Positions 18,635 to 28,806 of a stretch of 64,000 bases of DNA are shown here, in pieces; the first letter of the stretch is position 1; every line of letters starts with the position of its first letter. This DNA is from Ww85 sp963745765. Its GTDB lineage: Bacteria > Desulfobacterota > Desulfobulbia > Desulfobulbales > Desulfocapsaceae. The stretch is taken from NCBI GenBank assembly GCA_963745765.1, contig CAVUYQ010000026.1, positions 124,001-188,000 of the forward strand, in the 5' to 3' direction. Below the pieces are notes generated by a model. It was not told where the DNA came from and did not search any database. It was given only the letters and a program-made list of their open reading frames with translations. A program made the translations under genes and the position numbers.

Positions 18635-20197
18635 ATGGCTGAAATGGTTAAGCTTTTTGTAAACGGGCAGGAAGTGGCGGTCGAGCAGGGCAAGAACCTG
18701 ATCGACGCGCTGAAGGTTGTCGGCATCGAGATTCCGCACTTCTGCTATCATCCCGCCCTTGGTGCGGACGGCAATTGCAGGATGTGCCTGGTCGGCATCG
18801 AGGACGGCAGACCGCCCCTCGTTCCTGCCTGCAAGACCCCGGCCATGGAAGGGATGAAGGTCCTGCTCGATGCCGAACACATAAAGAAGATCCAGCGCGA
18901 TGTCCTTGAGCTTGAACTGATCAATCATCCGATCGATTGTCCGGTCTGTGACCAGGCCGGAGAATGTACGCTGCAGGATTACTACATGACCTACAGCCTC
19001 GATGACAGTCGTATGCGTGTTGAACCGGTGAAAAAAGGTAAGCGCATGGATTTCGGCTGCGGGGTGGTGCATGACCAGGAACGCTGCGTGCTCTGTGCCC
19101 GCTGCGTCCGCTTTACCAGGCAGATAACCGGGACCGGCGAACTTGGCATCGTGAACCGGAGCGATGACGCCCGGGTTGCTATTTTCCCCGGTAAGCCGCT
19201 TGCCAACCGCTATGCCCTGAATATCGTCGATATCTGCCCGGTTGGCGCCATGACCAGTTCCGACTTCAGGTTCCGGCAGCGGGTCTGGTTCCTGAAAAAG
19301 GACAAGGGTATCTGCCACGGCTGCAGCAAAGGCTGCAACATCTATATCGACCATCATCGTGAAAAGTACAAGGATGATATGATTTATCGTTTCCGTGCCC
19401 GAACAAACCTGCAGGTTAACGGTTATTTCATCTGCGATGAAGGACGTCTCGGCTACCACCGGGAAAACGATAACCGGCAGACCGAAACACGGGTTCATGG
19501 TAAAGCGGTCAGTTTTGCCGAAGGAATCAAGGCGGTCCTTGGCCGGCTTGCTGCGGCCAGCAAACCGCTGATGCTTGTATCTGCCGACTGCACGCTTGAA
19601 CAGATGTGGGCTGTTAAAAGAATTGCTACGCTCTATGGGGCGGGGCTTTCCGGCTACAGCGATGCCTCTGTCCTGCCGGGTGATGGTGACGATTACCTGA
19701 TACGCGATGACAAGGCTGCCAATCGAAAAGGGCTTGCTCTGCTCGACATTGAGTCCTCAAAAGAAGCCTTTATAGCTGCCTTACATGATACAGATCTGCT
19801 GGTCAATTTTAATAATGATCTGTTTTTCTCGAAGGTAAACGACGAGCTCAAGCCCCTGCTTGACAGCAAGGAATGCATAGCCGTCTGCAGCCATGTGCGG
19901 GAGGTATTTGCAAAAGCCGCCATCATCATGCCGACGGCCTCATACTCCGAGTACGGCGGAACGATCGTCAATGAGGACGGTGTCCTGCAGCGCTTCACAA
20001 AGGCGGTCACCAAAAATGACGATCCGCACGATATCCTTGAAATCACCAGATTACTCGGAGGTGCTATTGCGGACGCAGCGCGGGCCTGGCCGGGAATCAG
20101 GCAGTCCGTTGGTGTTTTGTCGGCTGTTCAGCCCGAGCAGATACCGGCTGAAGGACTGAAACTTCAAAGCAGCGAGGAACCACATGTCGGGCCTTGA
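18635..20197 (+). CDS. nuoG: NADH-quinone oxidoreductase subunit G, short form
   Basis: 520 residues. The N-terminus has the 2Fe-2S site (CYHPALGADGNCRMC with a later Cys), then DCPVCDQAGEC and the CVLCARCVRF/CPVGAM 4Fe-4S region. A further set, CHGCSKGCNI plus CDEGR, leads into a molybdopterin-oxidoreductase-like part that is much shorter than the ~900 residues of E. coli NuoG. The reading frame is intact to the end and overlaps nuoH by 14 bp, so the shortness looks native. Confidence 0.92.
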   Translation: MAEMVKLFVNGQEVAVEQGKNLIDALKVVGIEIPHFCYHPALGADGNCRMCLVGIEDGRPPLVPACKTPAMEGMKVLLDAEHIKKIQRDVLELELINHPIDCPVCDQAGECTLQDYYMTYSLDDSRMRVEPVKKGKRMDFGCGVVHDQERCVLCARCVRFTRQITGTGELGIVNRSDDARVAIFPGKPLANRYALNIVDICPVGAMTSSDFRFRQRVWFLKKDKGICHGCSKGCNIYIDHHREKYKDDMIYRFRARTNLQVNGYFICDEGRLGYHRENDNRQTETRVHGKAVSFAEGIKAVLGRLAAASKPLMLVSADCTLEQMWAVKRIATLYGAGLSGYSDASVLPGDGDDYLIRDDKAANRKGLALLDIESSKEAFIAALHDTDLLVNFNNDLFFSKVNDELKPLLDSKECIAVCSHVREVFAKAAIIMPTASYSEYGGTIVNEDGVLQRFTKAVTKNDDPHDILEITRLLGGAIADAARAWPGIRQSVGVLSAVQPEQIPAEGLKLQSSEEPHVGP

Positions 20198-21470
20198 TAT
20201 TCTTCTTATTCTCCTGAGAATCGCCTTTGGCGTATTCGTACCGCTCAGCTTTGTAGCGGTGCTGGTTTGGCTGGAACGCAGGGGGGCCGGTTTCTTTCAG
20301 GACCGGGCCGGGCCAAACCGCGCTAATATCATGGGATTCAGGGCCGGCGGCTTGATCCAGAATCTGGCCGATGGTATCAAACTGATGTTCAAGGAAGACG
20401 TGGTGCCGGCCCATATCCAGCACAAGTTCTATTTTATCCTGGCTCCGATGCTTGTTTTTATAACGGCTCTGCTCTGTTTTGCGGTGATACCGTTTGCTGA
20501 TGTTCTCATTCTTGGTGGGAAGCATTATATCATGCAGGCCGTCCCGATGGACATCGGCATCCTCTGGTTTCTGGCCATTGTCGGTTTCGGCGTGTACGGT
20601 ATTATTCTGGCCGGTTGGGCTTCGCATAACAAGTATGGCGTCCTTGGCGGGCTTCGCGCTGCGGCCCAGGTCATCAGTTACGAGATCCCGATGGGCCTTG
20701 CACTCGTCAGCCTGCTGGCCGTCTACGGCACCGTCAACATGACGGAGATGGTCCAGTTTCAGGGCCGTCTCCTGTTTGGTTTTATTCCCATGTGGGGCGT
20801 GGTTCTGCAGCCGCTGGGAGTGATCATTTTCATTGTTGCCGCCTTTGCCGAGACAAACCGTACCCCGTTTGATCTTGCCGAAGGTGAAAGCGAGATTGTT
20901 GCCGGATACCATGTGGAATACAGCGCCATGAAATTTGCGCTGTTCTTTATGGGCGAGTATGTGGCGATGTTTGTTTCGAGTGCCCTGATCGTCACACTCT
21001 ATTTCGGCGGTTACCAGATTCCCTGGTTTGCAACTGAAACCCTGGTGGCAAACGCACGGCCGGTTGCCATCTTCCTGATGGTGGTACTTCCGGTCCTGGC
21101 TTATTTCTTTGCCGGCTGGATAAAGAAAAATAATCGTTCCCACTATGCGCGGATCAATGATCCGCGGGTACGTGAAGCCAAAGTCTATATCGCCCTGCTC
21201 TGGTCCCTGGTGGTGCTGCTGGAAGGGATATTGCTCGGCTATCTCATTTTTGCCGCGGGCGGCTCGGCTGATCGTGTCCTGGTGCTGTTGCTGCAGATAG
21301 CGACCTTTCTTTTCAAGACCTTTCTGATGTGTTTCGTTTATGTCTGGGTCAGGTGGACATTGCCTCGTTTTCGCTATGATCAGCTGCAGAAAATAGGCTG
21401 GGAAAAGCTCCTTCCCCTGGCGTTGTTGAATATATTTGTGACCAGTGCGGTCATCGTCTCGTTTGGCTAA
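20184..21470 (+). CDS. nuoH: NADH-quinone oxidoreductase subunit H, with extra helical hairpin
   Basis: The quinone-chamber subunit joining hydrophilic and membrane arms. Conserved pieces are WLERRGAGFFQDRAGPNR, AETNRTPFDLAEGESE and VRWTLPRFRYDQ. At 428 residues it is some 80-100 longer than usual: about residues 282-364 insert two extra predicted membrane helices and a charged loop (KKNNRSHYARINDPRVREAK) before the last helices. It starts inside nuoG. Confidence 0.93.
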   Translation: MSGLDILLILLRIAFGVFVPLSFVAVLVWLERRGAGFFQDRAGPNRANIMGFRAGGLIQNLADGIKLMFKEDVVPAHIQHKFYFILAPMLVFITALLCFAVIPFADVLILGGKHYIMQAVPMDIGILWFLAIVGFGVYGIILAGWASHNKYGVLGGLRAAAQVISYEIPMGLALVSLLAVYGTVNMTEMVQFQGRLLFGFIPMWGVVLQPLGVIIFIVAAFAETNRTPFDLAEGESEIVAGYHVEYSAMKFALFFMGEYVAMFVSSALIVTLYFGGYQIPWFATETLVANARPVAIFLMVVLPVLAYFFAGWIKKNNRSHYARINDPRVREAKVYIALLWSLVVLLEGILLGYLIFAAGGSADRVLVLLLQIATFLFKTFLMCFVYVWVRWTLPRFRYDQLQKIGWEKLLPLALLNIFVTSAVIVSFG

Positions 21471-21481
21471 AGGGATTTATT

Positions 21482-22009
21482 ATGGGTGCTAAAGTAAGAG
21501 TCGTCGAGCGAAAAGGCAGAACTTTTCTGGAACAGCTCTACCTGCTGGAAATCTTCAAGGGTATGTGGGTGACGCTTGGACATTTCTTTCGGAATCTTAT
21601 GGATAATTCACGTCTCTATGTCCGGCATTATCCGGAAGTGCAGCCGGAGATCGGGCCGCGTTGGCGTGGCCGTCATCGTCTCACCAGGCACGATGACGGT
21701 ACGGTCAAGTGTGTCGCCTGTTTCATGTGCCAGACCAATTGCCCGTCCCACTGTATCATGATAGAGGCGGGCGAGCGGTATGACGGTAAGTCGGAGAAGC
21801 TGCCGGTTCGTTTTGACATCGATCTGCTTGAGTGTATTTACTGCGGTTATTGCGTTGAGGCCTGTCCGATGGATGCGATCAGGATGGATACCGGTATCTT
21901 CTCGGTCGTCAGTGATAACCGGGAATCGATGGTTATCGGGCTTGATGAGCTGTTGGCCGTACCGGGAGCATTTGACGAAGATGACTACCAGAAGGGGGCT
22001 CGCCGATAA
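21482..22009 (+). CDS. nuoI: NADH-quinone oxidoreductase subunit I
   Basis: Ferredoxin-like subunit with clusters N6a and N6b. The ligands C77, C80, C83 and C87 (CVACFMCQTNC) and C118, C121, C124 and C128 (CIYCGYCVEAC) are intact in 175 residues. Its stop shares a base with the nuoJ start (TAATG). Confidence 0.95.
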   Translation: MGAKVRVVERKGRTFLEQLYLLEIFKGMWVTLGHFFRNLMDNSRLYVRHYPEVQPEIGPRWRGRHRLTRHDDGTVKCVACFMCQTNCPSHCIMIEAGERYDGKSEKLPVRFDIDLLECIYCGYCVEACPMDAIRMDTGIFSVVSDNRESMVIGLDELLAVPGAFDEDDYQKGARR

Positions 22010-22518
22010 TGATTGTCACCTATTTATTTTTCGGGTTTGCGCTGCTGTCGATTCTTGGTGCGCTGGGCCTGATTCTTTTCAAGCACCCGATGAACGGCGC
22101 CATGAGTTTCGTCGTGACGCTGATATCGCTGGCCGGCATGTATGCCCTGCTGTCGGCCACGTTTATTTTTGCGATCCAGCTGATCGTTTATGCCGGAGCA
22201 ATCATGTCGCTTATTCTCTTTATCATCATGTTCCTGAACATCCAGGCGAAAGACCTGCCGGATGAGCCCGGACGCTGGTTCTACCTGGGCGGCGGTATCG
22301 TGGTGATTGCTCCGATCGCCTATTTATTGCTGAAGATAGTGAAAAGTCTGCCCGCAGGGGATGCGATGATCATCGAGCAGGGCTTCGGCGGGGTGAAAGA
22401 GGTGGGTCAGCTCCTTTTCAGAGACTGGCTGCTGCCCTTTGAAATAGTTTCAATTTTATTGCTTGTAGCGCTGGTCGGTGCAGTCGTTCTTGCCGGCAAG
22501 AGGAGGGAGAACACGTGA
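22009..22518 (+). CDS. nuoJ: NADH-quinone oxidoreductase subunit J
   Basis: Five-helix membrane subunit, 169 residues. Helix 3 contains the conserved IQLIVYAGAIMSLILFIIM stretch with the pi-bulge region. It ends overlapping nuoK by 4 bp. Confidence 0.93.
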   Translation: MIVTYLFFGFALLSILGALGLILFKHPMNGAMSFVVTLISLAGMYALLSATFIFAIQLIVYAGAIMSLILFIIMFLNIQAKDLPDEPGRWFYLGGGIVVIAPIAYLLLKIVKSLPAGDAMIIEQGFGGVKEVGQLLFRDWLLPFEIVSILLLVALVGAVVLAGKRRENT

Positions 22519-22811
22519 TTGAGCAATATCTCTTCCTGAGTGTCATTCTTTTTTGTCTCGGTATCCTCGGTGTGATTTCCCGCCGGAATGTCTTCATCGT
22601 CTTCATGGCGATTGAATTGATGCTCAATGCGGCCAATCTCGGCTTTGTCGCCCTGGCCAGGCTGTATGTCAGTATGGACGGCCACGTCCTGGCCATGCTG
22701 GTGATGGCGGTGGCCGCCGCCGAGGCTGCCCTGGCTCTGGCAGTGGTCATTCTTCTGCACAAGCACAAAGGTAAGCTGGATACAAATATTTTCAGCCTGC
22801 TCAGGGGGTAA
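22515..22811 (+). CDS. nuoK: NADH-quinone oxidoreductase subunit K
   Basis: Three-helix subunit of 98 residues with the two conserved membrane Glu in FMAIELMLNAANL and AAAEAALALAVVI. It starts with GTG at 22515 within the nuoJ end, preceded by GGAGGGAG. Confidence 0.94.
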   Translation: MIEQYLFLSVILFCLGILGVISRRNVFIVFMAIELMLNAANLGFVALARLYVSMDGHVLAMLVMAVAAAEAALALAVVILLHKHKGKLDTNIFSLLRG

Positions 22812-22815
22812 TCAG

Positions 22816-24732
22816 ATGGTACAAACGGTGACATATCTCGGTTTTATCCCGCTGCTGCCGCTGGCAGGTGCCCTGGTACTCGGCGTGATGCACCTGTCGA
22901 CCTGCCGGGGAAACAGAATAGCAGAGAAATTTTACGGTGTACTGGGCTGTATCGGGCCGGTGCTCTCTTTTATCCTGGCCCTGAAGGTCTTTTTTTCACT
23001 TAAGGGACTGCCTGCTGCCGAGCGATTTCTGACCCACGAGCCGTTTACCTGGTTTTCCGTCGGGGAACTCACTGTACCGATGGGTTTTCTGGCCGATCCG
23101 CTCAGCTCGCTGATGCTGCTCTTTGTCACCTTCGTTGGTTTACTGATTCATGTCTACTCCATCGGCTATATGGCCGGGGATAAAAATTTCGGCAAGTTCT
23201 TTGCGTATCTGAACCTCTTTCTCGGCAGCATGCTCGTCCTGGTGCTTGGCAACAGTCCGCTGGTCATGTTTGTCGGCTGGGAAGGGGTCGGTTTATGCTC
23301 CTACCTGCTGATCAGTTATTATAGTGAAGAGAGGGAAAATGTTGTTGCCGGGAACAAGGCCTTTATCGTTAATCGTATCGGCGATTTTGGTTTTGTTCTT
23401 GGCATGGCCTTTCTCTTCTGGGGAATCGGGGCTGATGGTTTTGACTATCTCTCCCTTAAGGCAAACGCGCATAACCTGACGCCCGCGCTCGGAATCACCG
23501 TCTGCCTGCTTCTGTTTGTTGGTGCTACAGGTAAATCAGCCCAGATTCCTCTGTATGTCTGGTTGCCGGATGCCATGGCCGGTCCGACTCCTGTTTCGGC
23601 CCTGATCCATGCGGCGACGATGGTCACGGCCGGTGTCTATATGGTTGCCCGCTTCAGCTTCCTCTACATCGAGGTGCCTGTTGCCGGCACGGTGGTGGCC
23701 TGGATCGGTATTCTGACCGCGCTGCTGGCTGCAATTTTTGCCATGTTCCAGAGCGATATCAAGAAAATCCTGGCTTATTCCACTGTCAGCCAGCTTGGTT
23801 ACATGTTTGCCGGTGTCGGTGTGGCAGCTTATTCGGCCGGTATTTTCCACGTCTTCACCCACGCCTTTTTCAAGGCTCTGCTCTTTCTCGGTGCCGGCTC
23901 GGTGATACTTGCTCTGCACCATCAGCAGAATATCTGGAAGATGGGCGGGCTCAAACCAAAGCTGCCGATCACCTACTGGACAATGCTGTGCGGTTCCCTG
24001 GCCCTTGCCGGCTGTCCGTTTTTCTCCGGTTTTTTCTCCAAGGATGAAATCCTTTTCTCAACACTTGCTGCCGGGCATACCGGTATCTGGCTTATCGGGG
24101 TACTGGTTGCCGGTATGACCGCCTATTACACGTTCCGGATGTTCTTCGTGGTGTTTCACGGAACGCCGCGCGACAATGAATCTTACGATCATGCCCAGGA
24201 ATCACCGCGGGTCATGACAATACCGTTGATCATCCTGGCTATTGGTGCGGTTTTTGCCGGTTTCCTCAATTTTCCTGCCGTTTTTGGCGGACACCTGCAG
24301 GTTTCCCACTGGCTGGCTCCCAGTCTTGTTGAACATCACCCGCATGTCGGGTCGGGCGTGGCATTTATTGCTGTTGCCGGCTCCGTGCTGGCCTTCATTA
24401 TCGGTATCAGTATCGCCTACCGGAAGTTTTATGGCGGTGCCGAAGAGCCTGTCTATAGCGGCTTGAAACGGTTTGCCGAACAGAAATTTTACGTGGACGA
24501 ACTCTACAACACCGTTATCATCCGGCCCTACCGCTTTATCGGTCGTATTATCAGCAAAATGGTTGAGCCATACATCACTGATGGCCCCGCCCAGGCGGTG
24601 CCCTGGCTGTATCGTATGACAGGCTGGGCCTTCAAGGTGGTCCAGGTTGGTTATGTGCGGGTATATGCCATCTACATGGTCATCGGGCTCAGCATCATGA
24701 GCTTACTGATTTCGCAATCATTGAATCTTTAA
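22816..24732 (+). CDS. nuoL: NADH-quinone oxidoreductase subunit L
   Basis: Antiporter-like proton-pumping subunit, 638 residues, with the distal amphipathic arm and C-terminal helix typical of NuoL. The signature regions WEGVGLCSYLLI, LPDAMAGPTPVSALIHAATMV and KDIKKILAYSTVSQLGYM-like segment (here SDIKKILAYSTVSQLGYM) carry the pump Glu and Lys residues. Confidence 0.95.
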   Translation: MVQTVTYLGFIPLLPLAGALVLGVMHLSTCRGNRIAEKFYGVLGCIGPVLSFILALKVFFSLKGLPAAERFLTHEPFTWFSVGELTVPMGFLADPLSSLMLLFVTFVGLLIHVYSIGYMAGDKNFGKFFAYLNLFLGSMLVLVLGNSPLVMFVGWEGVGLCSYLLISYYSEERENVVAGNKAFIVNRIGDFGFVLGMAFLFWGIGADGFDYLSLKANAHNLTPALGITVCLLLFVGATGKSAQIPLYVWLPDAMAGPTPVSALIHAATMVTAGVYMVARFSFLYIEVPVAGTVVAWIGILTALLAAIFAMFQSDIKKILAYSTVSQLGYMFAGVGVAAYSAGIFHVFTHAFFKALLFLGAGSVILALHHQQNIWKMGGLKPKLPITYWTMLCGSLALAGCPFFSGFFSKDEILFSTLAAGHTGIWLIGVLVAGMTAYYTFRMFFVVFHGTPRDNESYDHAQESPRVMTIPLIILAIGAVFAGFLNFPAVFGGHLQVSHWLAPSLVEHHPHVGSGVAFIAVAGSVLAFIIGISIAYRKFYGGAEEPVYSGLKRFAEQKFYVDELYNTVIIRPYRFIGRIISKMVEPYITDGPAQAVPWLYRMTGWAFKVVQVGYVRVYAIYMVIGLSIMSLLISQSLNL

Positions 24733-24741
24733 GGTGCTGCA

Positions 24742-26267
24742 ATGCTAGATAATATCCTTTCGCTCATGATATTTGTCCCGATAGCCGCCGGGCTTGGCAT
24801 GCTCTTTCTGCCCTTCAGCAGGGAGGCAGTCCAGGGTCCTGGGACTGGCTGTTTCCGTGCTTGTGGTGCTGCTTGGATTGAAACTTTTTCTGTCATTTGA
24901 CGGGTCCACCGGCGGTTTTGAATTCGTCGAGCAGGCACCGCTCGTGGAATCGCTGGGGATCAGTTACCGTCCTCGGCGTTGATGGCATCAGTCTGCTTGT
25001 TCTGATGGCGGCCTCCCTGCTTTTCCCCATGGTTTACCTGCTCTTTAAAACCAGGCCCCGAGGCTATTACTGCAATCTCCTTATTGTCCAGGGCGCAATG
25101 ATCGGCGCAGTGTGTGCAACCGATCTGGTGCTTTTCTATATCTTCTGGGAAGTGATGCTGCTGCCGGTCTTTTTTATGATCGGTCTGTATGGAGGACCGA
25201 AGCGGATTGGCGCAACGGTGAAAATCACCATTTATACCATAGCCGGCTCATTGCTGATGCTGGCCTCTATCATTTATCTGGGTATCACCTATCACAGTCA
25301 GGCCGGTGAGTGGAGTTTCGACATTGCCAGACTGAGCTTATTGTCGCTTGGCGGCACCACGGCGACACTTGCCTTTATCGGCTTTATGGTGGCCTTCGCC
25401 ATCAAGATCCCGCTTTTCCCCTTTCATACCTGGCTGCCGGATGCCTATACCGAGGCGCCGACCGGGACAACCTTCGTCCTGTCTGCGATCATGGCAAAAA
25501 TCGGCGTCTATGGCGTTGTCAGGTTTGTGGTGCCGGTATTTGAAGAGAACCTGGCCAGGTATGCCCTGATCCTTGCCTGCTCAGGCGTGATCGGCATGAT
25601 GTATTGCGGCATTGCGGCACTTGTCCAGAAAGACTTCAAGCGGATGCTGGCTTTCTCTTCCGCCTCCCATATGGGCATTATCGCGCTCGGTATTTTCTGC
25701 ATGAATATCCAGGCCCTGACCGGCACCCTCTACCAGATCGTCGCCCATGCCACCAGTACCGGCGTCATCTTCCTGCTGCTCGGTATCATCGAGGAGCGGA
25801 TGGGAACGAGAACCATCGATGACTTTGGCGGTGTTGCCTACAAGGCCCCTATCTTTGCCGCTTTTTTTGCCGTTGCCATGCTGGCCTCGGTCGGCCTGCC
25901 TGGAACCAGCGGCTTTGTCGGCGAATTTCTCATTATTCTCGGAGCGGTAAAGTTCAATCCGGCAATTGGTGTACTGGCCGGAACGACCCTGATTATCGGG
26001 GTGTGTTATATGCTCTGGCTCTTCCAGCGCGTATTTTTCGAGAAGACCAATGTGCGGACGGCAACGTTCAGGGACCTTTCCCCCATAGAGACCCTGACCA
26101 TCCTGCCGATCGTAGTGCTCATCATTGCCATGGGTATTTTCCCGCAGCCGTTTATCGATAAGATACAACCTGCGGCAAGACAGCAGATCGCCTCTGTTAC
26201 CCCGGTATTGCCGGTTGCGGATAAGGCGGTGGCAGAAAACAGTCTATTAATACAGGCCAAGAATTGA
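24742..26267 (+). CDS. nuoM: NADH-quinone oxidoreductase subunit M, interrupted by two extra bases
   Basis: Antiporter-like subunit. ATG 24742 (AAGGTG upstream) opens with MLDNILSLMIFVPIAAG. The frame then moves by plus one near 24831 (CC for C, restoring REAVRVLGLAV) and again near 24971 (CC for C, restoring ISYRLGVDGISL). The remaining frame runs intact to 26267 with FWEVMLLPVFFMIG, LPDAYTEAPTGTTFVLSAIMAK and KDFKRMLAFSSASHMG. Removing two bases gives 507 residues, almost exactly the family length. Probably a functional gene with sequence errors. Confidence 0.9.
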
Positions 26268-26283
26268 TTTCGGGAGACCAATA

Positions 26284-27696
26284 ATGCAGGATTTGATGGC
26301 TATTCTTCCGCTTGTCGCAACCGGTGCAGGCGCAATCTTGCTGATGCTTGTTGCAGCATTTGGGAGTTTTAGAAAAGAGGGTGTTTCGATAATGGGGATA
26401 GGGCTCTTTGCCTTTGCCTTTTTTATTCAGCTCACCGCCCCAAACAGTGACAGTTTCGCTCCATACAGCGGGGTGCTCAATAGCATGCTGGTGACCAGCA
26501 CCTTCACCAAGGTGGCAGGTCTGATCATCCTTGCCTGCGGGTTTTTCTCGGCCATTACCGCACAGACCTATTTCACCCAGAACAAGGGATTTGTCCTCGA
26601 GTTCTACTGCCTGATGCTGTTTGCCGCTTGCGGCATGCTGCTGCTGACGATGGCGGCCGAGCTGATCACCCTCTTTATCTCGCTCGAGATCATGTCGCTG
26701 GCGATCTATGCCCTGGTGGGCTATGACCGGAAAAGTGTAAAGAGGTCTGAGGCTGTTCTGAAATACCTGATGCTCGGTGCCTTTGCCGGGGCTTTCTACA
26801 TCATGGGGGCCGTTTTTATCTATGCCGGCGCCAAAAGTACCTCCTTTCGTGTTATCGCCGAGGTTATCGCCAGCACCGGGTTTCTTGCCAACCCGCCGCT
26901 GGTGGGCGGGGCCTTTCTGATACTCGTTGCCTTCCTCTTCAAGGCAGCGGCCTTTCCCTTCCATGCCTGGGTTGTTGATGTCTACGATGGCGCGCCGCTG
27001 CCGGTTACCGGTTTTATGGCGACCGCGGTCAAGACCGCGGTCTTTGCCGTCCTGGCAAACTTTCTGATGATAAGCAGTGACCTGCTGGCAGCCTGGGTCG
27101 ATTATCTGTTTTACATCGCCGTTTTTACCATGTTTGCCGGCAACCTGATCGCCATCGCCCAAAACAACCTGAAACGGATGCTCGCGGCCTCGGGAATTGT
27201 CCATTCCGGTTACCTGATTATTGGTCTGGTGGCCATACAGTCGGAAAAATTCACGGGTGGCGCCATTCTCTTTTATTTGGCGGCATACGCCCTGGCAACC
27301 CTTGGCATTTTTGCGACATTATCGTATCTCTCAGGCGAAGAGGAACGCAGGATGTCCTTTGATGATTTCAAAGGACTTGCCAAGGTTCGGCCCTATTCGG
27401 CAGCCTGTATTTCAATCTTTCTTCTGTCCATGGCCGGTATCCCGCCAACGGCCGGTTTCATGGGTAAGTTTTATATCATCGCCAGTGCCTTTCAGGCCGG
27501 TCAGGTAAGCCTTGCCATCCTTGGTATCGTCAGCAGCATCCTGTCCATGTGGTACTACCTGCGACTCATCGTGCTGATGTATTTCAGAGAACCGGAAGAT
27601 CAGTTTGAAGTGAGAGAAATGTCCCTGGCGCCGCTGGGCACGATCATCCTGGCAGTCTGTGTGTTTGCAATTAGTTTCTATCCAGTAGTTTTGTAA
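26284..27696 (+). CDS. nuoN: NADH-quinone oxidoreductase subunit N
   Basis: Third antiporter-like pump, 470 residues, intact. It contains SLEIMSLAIYALVGYDR, FKAAAFPFHAWVVDVYDGAP and NLKRMLAASGIVHSGY, carrying the conserved pump residues. Last gene of complex I; 73 bp separate it from the CBS gene. Confidence 0.94.
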   Translation: MQDLMAILPLVATGAGAILLMLVAAFGSFRKEGVSIMGIGLFAFAFFIQLTAPNSDSFAPYSGVLNSMLVTSTFTKVAGLIILACGFFSAITAQTYFTQNKGFVLEFYCLMLFAACGMLLLTMAAELITLFISLEIMSLAIYALVGYDRKSVKRSEAVLKYLMLGAFAGAFYIMGAVFIYAGAKSTSFRVIAEVIASTGFLANPPLVGGAFLILVAFLFKAAAFPFHAWVVDVYDGAPLPVTGFMATAVKTAVFAVLANFLMISSDLLAAWVDYLFYIAVFTMFAGNLIAIAQNNLKRMLAASGIVHSGYLIIGLVAIQSEKFTGGAILFYLAAYALATLGIFATLSYLSGEEERRMSFDDFKGLAKVRPYSAACISIFLLSMAGIPPTAGFMGKFYIIASAFQAGQVSLAILGIVSSILSMWYYLRLIVLMYFREPEDQFEVREMSLAPLGTIILAVCVFAISFYPVVL

Positions 27697-27769
27697 TAAA
27701 AATGGCGGAAACGCGTCAGGTGTATCGCCGCTACTCGCCGTCGTCCGTAAATAAGAGAGGATAACCGGG

Positions 27770-28210
27770 ATGAAAGTTAAGGATTTACTGGCCGAAAAAG
27801 GCACAAGAGTTGTCACTACCCAAAAGAATATTATGCTGGTCGATGTGATGTCGCTCTTTATAGCAAACAAGATCGGCTCGCTCGTTGTGGTGGACAAGCA
27901 TAATCAAATAAAGGGTATTGTCGCTCCTTTTGATATTCTCAAGGCCGTGCATTCAAACCCCGTTAATATCTCTTCAATGATGGTCAGCGAGGTCATGACC
28001 GAAGATGTCATTGTTACCACGCCCGAAGATGACACGGATACCCTGCTGGCTATCATGACCAAGAACCGGATCAGGCATATTCCGGTCATTGAAGACGGGA
28101 AGCTTGCCGGAATTGTCTCCATCGGTGACGTGGTCAAGGCCCAGCTGACCGTCCAGCATGTGCAGATACATTACCTGAAGGAATTTATCGAAGGCAAGTA
28201 TCCGGCCTGA
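27770..28210 (+). CDS. tandem CBS-domain protein
   Basis: 146 residues forming two CBS repeats (about 12-60 and 72-128), a Bateman module that binds adenine nucleotides. Motifs are VVVDKHNQIKGIVAPFDIL and VIEDGKLAGIVSIGDVVK. There is no catalytic domain. Its place right after nuoN with a ribosome binding site suggests it could be read with the operon and sense energy charge, but this is only context. Confidence 0.85.
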   Translation: MKVKDLLAEKGTRVVTTQKNIMLVDVMSLFIANKIGSLVVVDKHNQIKGIVAPFDILKAVHSNPVNISSMMVSEVMTEDVIVTTPEDDTDTLLAIMTKNRIRHIPVIEDGKLAGIVSIGDVVKAQLTVQHVQIHYLKEFIEGKYPA

Positions 28211-28806
28211 GCCGGAAATTGTCTGCACACACCTTTAGACGACTACCTCTGCCGCCTCTGTCGCAAAACTGTGATGCGGTCGGCACCTACGCGGAAGTGG
28301 ATTCTATACCGTCAGGTTATCACCGTAATGCGATGGTTGCGCCACATTTTTTGATTCTCAAAATCTTGCGGCGACGTCCTTCCGCGCGGCGGTTACCGGA
28401 ATTTTTTATTGTTTCCCGAGCTGAAGTGCGTTATTATCTTTGTCAGAGAGGAGCTTATTAACCGGGCATGGTATAGCCCTGATGAGATAGATTTCTAGAC
28501 AGAATAGTGTAGTTTATTGCTAAACTGCCACTACGAGAACTTCGTCACCATGAGTTGGATTCTGGAATGTCTGGACTGTGCCTCTTTATCTTCCGGCGCC
28601 GGATTTACGGTCCCGTCAATTTCATTCCTGTTTCCTCGCATCAGTTGTTTTTCTGCATTCACTTCCATCCGGAATCTGCATATTTTCAGATCAATTAAAA
28701 ACGACCGGCTTGCTGTTCAAAAACAGCTTGTTCGCGGGCGATACACTACTGCGCTGCCGTCGCGCCGGCCGGGAAATTACTGACTACCAGGTAAAGGAGG
28801 GCTGAG
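28211..28806. other. intergenic region upstream of cfa
   Basis: 596 bp with no supported gene. Short frames here lack family traits. A small hairpin (GGGC...GCCC near 28463) is the only structure I noticed. Confidence 0.4.

Noticed and set aside
20097..21143. 348-codon minus-strand frame opposite nuoH
   Set aside because: Same kind of shadow: highly charged, no family, inside an operon on the other strand.
26197..27204. 335-codon minus-strand frame opposite nuoN
   Set aside because: Its composition (Gly, His, Gln, Asp-rich, no domain) is what the reverse strand of a membrane-protein gene gives. It lies fully within nuoM-nuoN.
28219..28461. 80-codon frame downstream of the CBS gene
   Set aside because: No ribosome binding site, no hydrophobic or domain pattern, and Arg/Pro-rich composition typical of chance frames.
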